From assembly GCA_964555235.1 (NCBI GenBank), contig CAZKRU010000003.1:1-64000 (forward strand): a DNA stretch of 64,000 bases, in the 5' to 3' direction. The notes beneath the pieces were generated by a model. The model had not been told where the DNA came from and did no database searches. It saw only the letters and a list, made by a program, of their open reading frames with translations. The stretch is from CAZKRU01 sp964555235 (GTDB taxonomy: Bacteria; Verrucomicrobiota; Verrucomicrobiia; Methylacidiphilales; CAMAQI01). The translations under genes were made by a program, and so were the position numbers. Shown here piece after piece: positions 41,563-49,488 of the stretch; position 1 is the stretch's first letter, and every line of letters begins with the position of its first letter.

Positions 41563-44315
41563 AAAGGGTTCTCCAGAATCGTTCCTTTGCGTTGATCGGG
41601 ACTTTGCTGCTTCTGGCTTCGGTGACCTTTTTGGCAGTGACGCTTTCCAGTCGAATTCAGATGGAAGGATGGATGAGTGATGGAGCCTTTCACGGTGCGC
41701 GGGCACGCGAAATGGCGGAGAATGGACTTTTGGAGGCGATGAATCGCTTGAAGGAGATCGATCGCGAGAGTCGGATCACGGCTTATCTTCACCTGACTTC
41801 CTCGTATTACAGAACGCCGGTGGTGGCGCCGTATCTCGTGGCGATGGAAGTGAATTTGACGAATCAACTTCGCAAAACAAACTGGCTTTTTTCAGGAAAC
41901 CCAAGTGGTGGCGATTGGAAAACGGAAATCGATTTCAATCGCGGTCCGGAGTCCGAGGGAGGAAGAATCGGTCTTCGGGATGCTTCCAGAAAACGACAGC
42001 CGCTTCCGGTCTCTTGGATTTATTGTCGGGAGTCAAATGGTGAGGCGCGAGGTCGGTATGCGTATTGGATTGATGACGAATCGGCAAAACTTCCGGCAAT
42101 GGAGGCAGGACAGAATTCGCCGTTTCATTCCCATGAGTCGGGGGCTGGTCCAGGAGATCTTTCGCTTCATCAACTTGTGGGCGATTCGTTTCGACTGCGG
42201 GCCTTTTTAACGGATCGCGCGCGCCCGGAATTTCCGTCCTGGGGGATTCCGATCTATTTCCCAAAGGCAACGTGGGTTCATGCAACGGATCGCGGAGCTT
42301 CGGACGAGCGGGGAATTTATGGATATCGGCGATTGAATTTAAATCGATGGATTCAGGTGAACTCGGATTTCAGGAGCGCACGGGGTCGCCAAAGAATCGT
42401 TGAGAATGTTCAGCAAATGGCTGCTTGGATGACGAACGCGATTCCTTCCTGGGGGACGAGAGTATACGCCGGAGTTGTCTCACCGGATGATGCGTGGCGT
42501 TATGCGTTGCGTATTGCGGCGAATCTTCACGACTACGTCGATGAGGACTCGCAACCGACGGTGTTACGTCACGATGGAAACGGATGGCAAGACCCTCCGG
42601 ATTGGAATGCCCCGGCAGTCGGAGACGGGGCTCCTGCTTTACCGCCGATGGCATTTGGGAAAGAGATCGTTCCGATGGTCACGGAATATGCGGGATATTA
42701 TCAGCCTGGAAATGCGGGCCTTCAGATTGATCATACGTTTGAGTTTTTGAATCCCTACACGCGTTCTCTAGATTGGGAGAGACTCGGACCATGTCGCGTG
42801 CTCCTTGCGGAGCGAAATGAGGTTGCCGCAAAACCGCCCGCCGTGATCGATCCTGATTTACCGGGAGAACCGGGAAGTCCTCCGCTCCTGTTGGAAATGC
42901 CGAGATCGGGAACGATTTCAGGAGGGAGCTACGCCTTGGTCACCACCTTGTCGCTTGGAAATCCATTGGAGAATTCCTATCGCGTCGGGAATCCGTTGCC
43001 GCTCCGAATTTTTGGAACGGAATTTTATCCACCGGGAGAATATCGCATGTTGGGGGATCGTTCCAGTGTTGCGGCCGATGCGGAGACGGAGTTGATGGTG
43101 GTCAATCGCTATGGCTATCTTGATCTTCATCCGCGATTGCCACAGCAGGGAGCCGGAGTGACCGGTGTCGTGAATTTGGGGCGAATGGATGGCACGAAAA
43201 TTATTCCGACCCAGCCATTTGGAAACGTTCCTGCAGCAGGACCGCCCAATCAGCGACGCGGTTATCCTCTCGACACCGGAGATCCTCGTTCTCAAACGGA
43301 AATCTGGCCGAGTTATGCGGAGTTACCGGGGCAGATCAGTCGCATTGCGTGGCGACGTCAGGCTCCGAATCTGAGTGGAAGCGGTTGTTATGTGCGATTG
43401 GGAGGCGATGCTAAAAATCCAGGGGCTACCTCGGGATTTCTTCCAGATCACGAAGGAGTTGCCGCAGCCTTTCAAGTTCCCGAGCCGGTGCGAGGTCGTG
43501 ATTTGGGGATTCCAATGGAGGCCATGGCAGTCCATCGGGATGGTGCGATGCAATCGATTGGAGAATTGGGATTTGTTTTTGATCCAGCCGTGAGTGGATC
43601 AGGCGTTGTCGATGGGACTTCCTCCCGAGGAGGATTTCGGACGCTCACAGTTGGAAGTTTGGAGGAGGAAGTTGCCAATCCGTTGACTCAAGTGACTTCG
43701 GAAAATCGTGCGAGAAATCTAATCGAGCTCTTTTCGGTATCTGATACGAACCGCGCTCGGATTAATCTCAACAGCGTCTTGCGCGACCCCTCGAATCCCG
43801 CGCTTCGGGCGGTGTTGGAAGGGATCTGGATGCAATCGCGAGCGGGTGAGTGGACGAGTGATCCGGGGGCGTTGGATCCGAATTTCGAAGGGAGATCCGT
43901 TGCGGTGGATGTGGACGCCGTGATTCAGGGTTTAACGGAGTCGATTTTAACTCATGGACCTTTGCTAACCGTTGGTGAGTGGTCGGAGCTCCCGGTGATT
44001 CGAGAGGGAAAATGTTTTTCGGAAAGGCCGGGAACGTTGATGGATCGAGGACGAGAAGAGTTTTTTCGACGAATCGTGGAACTTGTCACAGTGAAGGGGA
44101 CTCGCTTTACGATTCATCTCGTCGGTCAAACCGGAGTGGAGCGGAATGGAATTTTTGAGCGCAAAGGGTCTTGTCGACTGAAAGTCAGAGTTGCGGTCGA
44201 GCGGATTTACGAATCGGAAGATGGTTTGGCGGATACGACCGTGGAGGGGTTGAAGAAAAATAATCGTCCCGTTCGGCATGAAGTGCGGGTGGAGTCGTGG
44301 GAGGAAGTGGAATGA
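41559..44315 (+). CDS. Verru_Chthon cassette protein A (large pilin-like protein), cassette 2
   Basis: A 918-residue protein starting at GTG in a GTGA overlap with C. The N-terminus SFALIGTLLLLASVTFLAVTL (residues 9-29) is a PilX/GspK-like hydrophobic helix, followed by ARAREMAENGLLEAMNRL, a segment typical for GspK-like proteins. The remainder is a long exported region with LINLNSVL-type (ARINLNSVLRDPSNPALRAVLEG) blocks shared with cassette 1 A (VNLNGRDPTIFTALLKN). It is shorter than the 1139-residue paralogue. Family assignment firm by order and N-terminus; molecular role unknown. Confidence 0.83.
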   Translation: MKRVLQNRSFALIGTLLLLASVTFLAVTLSSRIQMEGWMSDGAFHGARAREMAENGLLEAMNRLKEIDRESRITAYLHLTSSYYRTPVVAPYLVAMEVNLTNQLRKTNWLFSGNPSGGDWKTEIDFNRGPESEGGRIGLRDASRKRQPLPVSWIYCRESNGEARGRYAYWIDDESAKLPAMEAGQNSPFHSHESGAGPGDLSLHQLVGDSFRLRAFLTDRARPEFPSWGIPIYFPKATWVHATDRGASDERGIYGYRRLNLNRWIQVNSDFRSARGRQRIVENVQQMAAWMTNAIPSWGTRVYAGVVSPDDAWRYALRIAANLHDYVDEDSQPTVLRHDGNGWQDPPDWNAPAVGDGAPALPPMAFGKEIVPMVTEYAGYYQPGNAGLQIDHTFEFLNPYTRSLDWERLGPCRVLLAERNEVAAKPPAVIDPDLPGEPGSPPLLLEMPRSGTISGGSYALVTTLSLGNPLENSYRVGNPLPLRIFGTEFYPPGEYRMLGDRSSVAADAETELMVVNRYGYLDLHPRLPQQGAGVTGVVNLGRMDGTKIIPTQPFGNVPAAGPPNQRRGYPLDTGDPRSQTEIWPSYAELPGQISRIAWRRQAPNLSGSGCYVRLGGDAKNPGATSGFLPDHEGVAAAFQVPEPVRGRDLGIPMEAMAVHRDGAMQSIGELGFVFDPAVSGSGVVDGTSSRGGFRTLTVGSLEEEVANPLTQVTSENRARNLIELFSVSDTNRARINLNSVLRDPSNPALRAVLEGIWMQSRAGEWTSDPGALDPNFEGRSVAVDVDAVIQGLTESILTHGPLLTVGEWSELPVIREGKCFSERPGTLMDRGREEFFRRIVELVTVKGTRFTIHLVGQTGVERNGIFERKGSCRLKVRVAVERIYESEDGLADTTVEGLKKNNRPVRHEVRVESWEEVE

Positions 44316-44968
44316 GGGTTCTGGTGTTTTGGATTGGTTTGATTTCGTTCGGAATCACCGCCGAGGAGAATGTCATGCTCCGGATTTTGAATCTCCTTCC
44401 AATCGGTTCTCCCAAAGTGGAGATTGGATGGGGAGAATCCCTTTTGGCATCGAACTTAAAGCCGGGATATGGAAATGATTATGTGACCGTGCCCCTGCAA
44501 TCCGGAGGACTTTGGATGCGTGAAGTTGGAACGACGAGCCGTATTCCGATGAGTGCGCCGCCGCTGTTTCGAAATCAGAAGTCTTATTCCGTGGTGGTGC
44601 AGTCAGATTCGGGAAAATGGAGTCTTCAAGGCTTTGAAGATGAGTGGAAACGAAAGCGTCCTCGACTTCGGATTTGGCTTGGGGCAGGTGCGCCGGGATT
44701 GAGTCTGGAGGCGGGAGCTTGGGGAAAATGGGAAGAAATTTCAACCCCTTGGAAGATCAATTTGAGTCCAGAGTCGCCGCCGCCGGAAACCGTGCGAGTT
44801 CGTTATCGCGGCAGGGAGGGAGAATGGGTGGAGCAGGATTATTCGATTGGATGGGAGGAGGGAAAATCTCGGACCCTGGTAATCACGGAGCGCGCTCCGG
44901 GACGATTGCGAGTCAAAGTGATTGGAGACGGGGCGATTTCTGAAACAAAAGCCAAGGAAGAAAGCTGA
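44312..44968 (+). CDS. Secreted protein, fifth gene of pilin-like cassette 2
   Basis: A 218-residue protein with a signal peptide (VLVFWIGLISFGITA) starting in an ATGA overlap with A, so translation is coupled. The mature part is strand-rich and Trp/Gly-rich (KPGYGNDYVTVPLQSGGLW, SGKWSLQGF, WEEISTPWKINLS), with no known domain seen. Its position matches the secreted gene after cassette 1 A, but no clear sequence similarity is visible between the two. A GTG at 44297 is an alternative start but lies inside the A reading frame. Confidence 0.72.
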   Translation: MRVLVFWIGLISFGITAEENVMLRILNLLPIGSPKVEIGWGESLLASNLKPGYGNDYVTVPLQSGGLWMREVGTTSRIPMSAPPLFRNQKSYSVVVQSDSGKWSLQGFEDEWKRKRPRLRIWLGAGAPGLSLEAGAWGKWEEISTPWKINLSPESPPPETVRVRYRGREGEWVEQDYSIGWEEGKSRTLVITERAPGRLRVKVIGDGAISETKAKEES

Positions 44969-45014
44969 CCCGGAGATTCCGTCCGATCTTTGGAGAAATC
45001 CCCAGGGTAAAAGG

Positions 45015-45245
45015 TTAACCGAGAAGATTAAGTTGTTGTCCCGCAGCGGCTTGTGAGGAGCTTTTGCCCTGGCCGTTGTAGGTGGAAACCGAAGGAAGGG
45101 AATTCAAAAGGGTTTCGACCGTATTCTCTTGGGCGGCTTGGGCAGTTTTAAACCCTTTCACTGCGCCGGCAGTCGAAGAAACGGCTTCTGCGGCAACGGT
45201 GACCTGAGAGGCGGCGAATGAGGCGGCTGCAGCAATTGACTCCAT
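45015..45245 (-). CDS. YjfB-like putative motility-associated small protein
   Basis: A 76-residue Ala/Ser-rich helical protein: MESIAAAASFAASQVTVAAE, then AVKGFKTAQAAQENTVETLL and a Gln-rich tail. The pattern of a helix with K-x-x-x-x-AQE...LL matches the small YjfB family named putative motility proteins in other bacteria. No motility genes lie nearby. It is convergent with cassette 2 (46 bp apart). Assigned by pattern only. Confidence 0.55.
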   Translation of the reverse strand: MESIAAAASFAASQVTVAAEAVSSTAGAVKGFKTAQAAQENTVETLLNSLPSVSTYNGQGKSSSQAAAGQQLNLLG

Positions 45246-45382
45246 ACAGAGATTATCGGTGGGGAGGGGCTGAAACTAAAGGATTATTTTATTGTTGGTT
45301 ATTTTTTTGAGGTCTTCCTGAAAGTACCCGAAAAGCCCAATAGAGACTAATCAACATGAGTTTTGAGTGATGATGGGGTGCG
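45246..45382. other. Upstream part of the gap before the DAHP synthase gene
   Basis: No gene, hairpin or recognisable motif is seen in this AT-rich 137-bp stretch. The rest of the 313-bp gap is the inverted repeat at 45383-45484 and about 74 bp of plain DNA in front of the DAHP synthase start. Confidence 0.5.
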
Positions 45383-45484
45383 AATCCACAGATTAACGCA
45401 GATTTTCACAGATTTTTTGGAGAAGAAAATAACTCTCCCATGAATGATCTTAAATCTGTGGCAATCTGAGTTAATCTGCGGATC
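45383..45484. repeat. Long inverted repeat, CAGATTAACGCAGATT type
   Basis: The left arm ATCCACAGATTAACGCAGAT then TTTCACAGATTT pairs with the right arm AAATCTGTGGCAATCTGAGT then TAATCTGCGGAT. Arms of about 33 nt are built from short CAGATT units; the spacer holds TAACTCTCCCATGAATG. Confidence 0.8.
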
Positions 45485-45558
45485 AAAAGGAAGCCTGAAG
45501 AGGTCGCCCTTCTTTTCTTGGCAAATGGAGGAAGCCTGCTAGGAATAACCCTCCTTTT

Positions 45559-46632
45559 ATGCCTAAAACGTCTAATTTACGAATTCGTGGAATTTCCCGG
45601 CTGACGACTCCCCGACAGATGCGGGAGGAATTTCCGATCACTGAAAAAGTGGCAGAGTCGGTGGCGAAGGCACGTGCGACGGTGGAGGCGATTCTCGATC
45701 AACGCGATTCCCGTTTGCTGGTGGTGATTGGGCCTTGCTCGATTCACGATCCGAAGGCGGCGCTGGAGTATGCGCAGCGGTTGGTTCGATTGCATGAGGA
45801 GTTTTCGGATCGGATGTATATTTTGATGCGCGTCTATTTTGAGAAACCCCGGACGACGGTCGGCTGGAAGGGGCTCATCAATGATCCCCATTTGGATGGA
45901 TCGTGCGATATTGATGCCGGATTGAAGGCCGCGCGGAAGTTGCTTTTGGAGATTAATGAGTTGGGAATGCCGGCGGCGACGGAGCTTTTGGATGGAATCA
46001 CGCCTCAGTATATTGCGGACTTGGTGAGTTGGACGGCGATTGGCGCGCGGACGACAGAATCGCAAACGCATCGCGAAATGGCGAGTGGACTTTCGATGCC
46101 GGTCGGATTCAAGAATGGGACAGATGGAAGTCTTCAAGTGGCGATGGATGCCATGATGGCTTCTTCGCATCCGCATAGTTTTCTCGGAATTGATGAAGAT
46201 GGAATGACGAGTCTCGTTCAGACCACGGGGAATCGATCCACGCACGTTGTTTTGCGGGGGGGGCGTGCTCGGACGAACTACGACGCTTCGAGTATTGCGG
46301 AGGCAGTGGCTTTGTTAAAAAAAGCGGGTCTTCGTCCCGATCTGATGGTCGATTGCAGTCATGCGAATTCTGAAAAGCAACACATGAAGCAAGAAGCGGT
46401 CTGGCAGAGCGTGATTCGTCAACGGGCTGAAGGAAATCGCAACCTTACGGGCGTGATGGTCGAGAGCAATCTTTACGATGGAAGCCAGCCCTTTCCAAAA
46501 CCGGTTTCCGAATTAAAATACGGCGTCTCGATTACGGATGCATGCATTGGTTGGGAACTGACCGAGTCGATCCTAAGATGGGGACATGAGCAGTTGGCAG
46601 AAGCGGTTGCTGCGGTGAAGCAGGTTTCCTGA
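45559..46632 (+). CDS. aroG: 3-deoxy-7-phosphoheptulonate synthase (DAHP synthase, class I AroG-type)
   Basis: Condenses phosphoenolpyruvate with erythrose 4-phosphate, the first step of aromatic amino-acid synthesis. The 357-residue length and motifs are those of AroF/G/H: VVIGPCSIHDPKAALEYA, MRVYFEKPRTTVGWKGLIND, ARTTESQTHREMASGLSMPVGFKNGTDG (about 172-199) and MVDCSHANSEKQ. Which feedback type (Phe, Tyr, Trp) it is cannot be told. It stands alone, with inverted repeats on both sides. Confidence 0.95.
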   Translation: MPKTSNLRIRGISRLTTPRQMREEFPITEKVAESVAKARATVEAILDQRDSRLLVVIGPCSIHDPKAALEYAQRLVRLHEEFSDRMYILMRVYFEKPRTTVGWKGLINDPHLDGSCDIDAGLKAARKLLLEINELGMPAATELLDGITPQYIADLVSWTAIGARTTESQTHREMASGLSMPVGFKNGTDGSLQVAMDAMMASSHPHSFLGIDEDGMTSLVQTTGNRSTHVVLRGGRARTNYDASSIAEAVALLKKAGLRPDLMVDCSHANSEKQHMKQEAVWQSVIRQRAEGNRNLTGVMVESNLYDGSQPFPKPVSELKYGVSITDACIGWELTESILRWGHEQLAEAVAAVKQVS

Positions 46633-46657
46633 GAGTAAAGAATTCTAACGAATCAAT

Positions 46658-46723
46658 CCGATTTTACCGCGAAGCCTCAAAGTCCTCAAATTTTGAGTCG
46701 TTGAGTCTTCGCGGTTAAATCCG
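46658..46723. repeat. Inverted repeat, CCGCGAAGCCTCAAAGTCCTC type
   Basis: The left arm CCGATTTTACCGCGAAGCCT then CAAAGTCCTCAAA meets the right arm TTTTGAGTCGTTGAGTCTTC then GCGGTTAAATCCG almost without spacer. It lies downstream of the DAHP synthase gene and could act as a terminator. The related repeat at 57239 has the same AAACCGCAAAGTCTCCAAG style. Confidence 0.75.
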
Positions 46724-46867
46724 TTTTCGATCTCAAAGACTCGACGGCCTTTATCTTCGAGACGATACGGTTATGATCGCTCCCGGATCTAGTGAATTCT
46801 GATCAAGGCAAGCGGGGGCTCGATTTTTCATTGTCCTTGTCGAAATGGGTGACTAGATTTTTCCCCT

Positions 46868-47938
46868 ATGAAGGATCGTTCCAAGGCTTTCTTGCGTCAG
46901 CTTCTCAATACCCCGAGTCCTTCTGGAGGGGAAACCGCCGGGCAACGGGTTTGGTTGGATTATGTGAAGGAATTTACGGATGAGGTTCAGACGGATGCGT
47001 ACGGGAATGCGGTTGCGATTTTAAATCCGAAGGGGACGCCCCGAATTTTGGTGACGGGACATTCGGACGAGATTGCGTTTCAGGTGCAATACATCGATGA
47101 CAAGGGGTATATTTCATTTTCACCGGTCGGAGGCCACGATTCTACTTTGCCGCGCGGCCAGCGAGTGACGATTCACGGACGCAAAGGGCCGGTGAAGGGG
47201 GTTGTCGGAGCGTTAGCGATTCATATGCAGGATCGCTCAAAGAAATCGGAGGCTCCGGCGTTTCATGATCTTTTTATTGATGTCGGGGCTGCAAGTCGCA
47301 AGGAAGTGGAGAAAGAGGTTCAGGTCGGTGATTTCATTACTTACTCCGTCGGTTGCGAGGAATTGCGGGGAGATCTTTGGGTAGCGCGGGCACACGACAA
47401 TCGGATCGGGACTTTTATTGCGGCGGAGACGCTGCGACTCTGCTCCGAATCCAAAAGCAAGCTTCAGGCCTGCGTGATTGCTGCTTCGACGATTCAGGAG
47501 GAAGTCGGGCTTCACGGCGCTCAGATGGTCGGATATGCGGTTCAACCGGATGCCGCGCTGGTGGTTGATGTGGGACATGCAACCGATATTCCGTTGGTGA
47601 ACAAAAAGCAATTCGGGGATGTCAAGTTGGGGAAGGGGCCGATTTTGAGCAAGGGGAGCGTGAATCACCCGGTCTTGATTGAGAAATTGGAGAAGGTGGC
47701 CGAACGGAAAAAGATTTCGTATCAACGTGGAATTGATTCGGGACGCTCCGGGACGGATGCTGATTCGATTTTTCTTCAGCGCGGCGGAATTCCGACGGTT
47801 TCGATTGGGGTTCCGAATCGCTACATGCATACGCCGGTCGAGGTGATCAGTCTTCAGGATTTGGAGACGACGAGTGAGTGGTTGGCGGCCTTTGCTCAGG
47901 ATCAAAAATCCGGGGCGAAGTTTAAGGTTAAAATCTGA
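46868..47938 (+). CDS. M42-family metallo-aminopeptidase
   Basis: A 356-residue co-catalytic zinc peptidase of the M42/FrvX group. The metal ligands appear in VTGHSDEIAFQV (His-x-Asp near 65), the conserved ARAHDNRIGTFIA block near 176 with its Asp, and STIQEEVGLHGAQM near 210 with the catalytic Glu pair; the last ligand His is in NRYMHTPVEV. Members trim peptides or act as cellulases/glutamyl peptidases; the substrate is not fixed. It starts a likely unit with the VOC protein and rpe. Confidence 0.9.
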   Translation: MKDRSKAFLRQLLNTPSPSGGETAGQRVWLDYVKEFTDEVQTDAYGNAVAILNPKGTPRILVTGHSDEIAFQVQYIDDKGYISFSPVGGHDSTLPRGQRVTIHGRKGPVKGVVGALAIHMQDRSKKSEAPAFHDLFIDVGAASRKEVEKEVQVGDFITYSVGCEELRGDLWVARAHDNRIGTFIAAETLRLCSESKSKLQACVIAASTIQEEVGLHGAQMVGYAVQPDAALVVDVGHATDIPLVNKKQFGDVKLGKGPILSKGSVNHPVLIEKLEKVAERKKISYQRGIDSGRSGTDADSIFLQRGGIPTVSIGVPNRYMHTPVEVISLQDLETTSEWLAAFAQDQKSGAKFKVKI

Positions 47939-47943
47939 GAGGA

Positions 47944-48336
47944 ATGAGTATGGCAAACGTCGGACGATTACTTCACACGCGTTACCGGGTCAGCGACCTG
48001 GAAAAGACGATTCATTTTTATCGCGAGGTTCTCGGCCTCGAAGAGATCAGTCGCAAGACTTCCCCTCGTGGTTCGACCTTAATCTTTTTTAAAGCGCCCG
48101 GAAGTGATTCCCTCATCGAAATCTGTCATTTCCCTTCCAGCGGTGAAGTGAAGGTTCAGCCTGATCTGACGCATCTCGCTTTTGAAGTAGCGGATTTGGA
48201 TCTCTTTGCCGCGGAAGCAGCGAAAAAAGGATATCCGTTGAGCGACGGGCCAACGACCTCAAGTTCCGGAGGACGGTTTGCTTTTATTGATGGACCGGAA
48301 GGTTATGAGTTTGAATTCATCGAGCGAAAATCATGA
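47944..48336 (+). CDS. VOC-superfamily protein, lactoylglutathione-lyase-like
   Basis: A 130-residue glyoxalase-fold protein. The first beta-alpha-beta module has LLHTRYRVSDLEKTIHFYREVLGLEE with a metal-ligand His, and the second DLTHLAFEVADLDLFAAEA and ending DGPEGYEFEFIE with Glu. This is the GloA pattern, although a methylmalonyl-CoA-epimerase-type role is possible. It starts 5 bp after the M42 gene and overlaps rpe by ATGA, so all three are one unit. Confidence 0.85.
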   Translation: MSMANVGRLLHTRYRVSDLEKTIHFYREVLGLEEISRKTSPRGSTLIFFKAPGSDSLIEICHFPSSGEVKVQPDLTHLAFEVADLDLFAAEAAKKGYPLSDGPTTSSSGGRFAFIDGPEGYEFEFIERKS

Positions 48337-49010
48337 AAAAACTTCAAATTGCCCCATCGATTCTGGCTTGTAACTACGTTCGCATCGAAGATGAAATTCG
48401 TCGTGTGGAAGAGGCGGGAGTGGAGATGCTTCATGTCGATATTATGGACGGGCATTTCGTGCCGAATATCACCTTTGGTCCAGAATTTGTAGCCGCGCTC
48501 CGACGTACGACCGACTTGCCGTTGGATGTGCATTTGATGATTGAGCAGCCGGATCGTTATGTCCGGGCTTTCATCGAGGCGGGGGCGGATATTGTGACGA
48601 TTCATTTGGAAGCCTATCACGACGTCGGTCGGACACTTCAAGTGATCAAGGATATGGGGTGTCGTTGCGGGTTGGCCATTAACCCAATGACGATGTTTCA
48701 AAATTCCCTCAAGCATCTGAAGAAAATCGATCTGCTTTTGTGCATGACAGTGAATCCTGGATTTGGTGGGCAACCGTTTATCATCGAAGTGCTGGAGAAA
48801 ATTCGTCAGGCGAAGCAATATCGCGAGGAGAATAATCTTTCGTACGACATTGAGGTGGATGGTGGACTCAGCGAGAGCACGATTGGACCGGCCGTGATGG
48901 CCGGAGCGAATGTCATCGTGGCGGGGACATCGATTTTTGGAAAAGAAAATGCGGTTGAAGCGGTGAAGAATCTACGTCTCAAAGCGACCGAAGTCACTGT
49001 CGCTGGGTAA
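48333..49010 (+). CDS. rpe: Ribulose-phosphate 3-epimerase
   Basis: Interconverts ribulose 5-phosphate and xylulose 5-phosphate in the pentose phosphate and Calvin pathways. The 225 residues form a TIM barrel with APSILACNY (7-15), the metal site HVDIMDGHFVPNITFG near 34-49, VHLMIEQPDRYV, CMTVNPGFGGQPF and IEVDGGLSEST with the catalytic Asp. Length is standard. Four-base overlap with the VOC gene. Confidence 0.95.
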   Translation: MKKLQIAPSILACNYVRIEDEIRRVEEAGVEMLHVDIMDGHFVPNITFGPEFVAALRRTTDLPLDVHLMIEQPDRYVRAFIEAGADIVTIHLEAYHDVGRTLQVIKDMGCRCGLAINPMTMFQNSLKHLKKIDLLLCMTVNPGFGGQPFIIEVLEKIRQAKQYREENNLSYDIEVDGGLSESTIGPAVMAGANVIVAGTSIFGKENAVEAVKNLRLKATEVTVAG

Positions 49011-49016
49011 GAATTC

Positions 49017-49119
49017 CTCACACAAAGGCACCAAGCTCACAAAGTTTTCATCCCATTTCCGATTTTTCTCTGGAAACCCAAAAAAACCGTCCGATTGTGG
49101 CTTCGTGCCTTTGTGTGAG
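49017..49119. repeat. Long inverted repeat, CACACAAAGGCACCAAG type
   Basis: The left arm CTCACACAAAGGCACCAAGC pairs with the right arm GGCTTCGTGCCTTTGTGTGAG (last 20 bases cited), separated by about 60 bp. It lies between convergent rpe and the YkgJ-like gene, a place where a bidirectional terminator is expected. A single arm is also at 32836. Confidence 0.8.
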
Positions 49120-49139
49120 TCGGTTCCCTCGACTGAAAA

Positions 49140-49475
49140 TCATTCCACGGGGATTGCTTCACAAACATCACGCCAGCCTGCGAAATTCCACGTATTGGGG
49201 AAGCCTTTGCATTGACTCGGTTTGACGGCTTGAATTTTGCAGACGTTGCTGCCTTCTAAAAAAATACATTCGTGATTCGGGCGTGAGATGAGGGAGAGTC
49301 CTTGCCGATCGGGAAGGATCTGGGTGTAATTTTCTAAAAAATCGGCCAATTCCATTTTCAGGTAATCAGCGATTTTAATGACTTCCGCATCGGTGACACG
49401 GACGAATCCAGGCCAGCGGCAGCAGTTCCCACAGCGTTGGCACTCGTAATGGATCTTTTTGACGGGCTCAGTCAT
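49140..49475 (-). CDS. YkgJ-family Cys-cluster protein
   Basis: A 111-residue protein with the CxxCxxCC pattern YECQRCGNCCRWPGFV (residues 9-24) and later Cys in HECIFLEGSNVCKIQAVKPSQCKGFP (67-92), the arrangement of the YkgJ/DUF Fe-S or zinc cluster family. Its biochemical role is unknown. It starts 14 bp after the aminotransferase stop on the same strand and may be co-transcribed. Confidence 0.87.
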   Translation of the reverse strand: MTEPVKKIHYECQRCGNCCRWPGFVRVTDAEVIKIADYLKMELADFLENYTQILPDRQGLSLISRPNHECIFLEGSNVCKIQAVKPSQCKGFPNTWNFAGWRDVCEAIPVE

Positions 49476-49488
49476 GAGGCTCGTCGTG

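Noticed and set aside
47237..47956. 239-residue minus-strand open frame opposite the M42 peptidase gene
   Set aside because: Arg/Asn/Leu-rich antisense frame; the sense strand encodes a full M42 protein.
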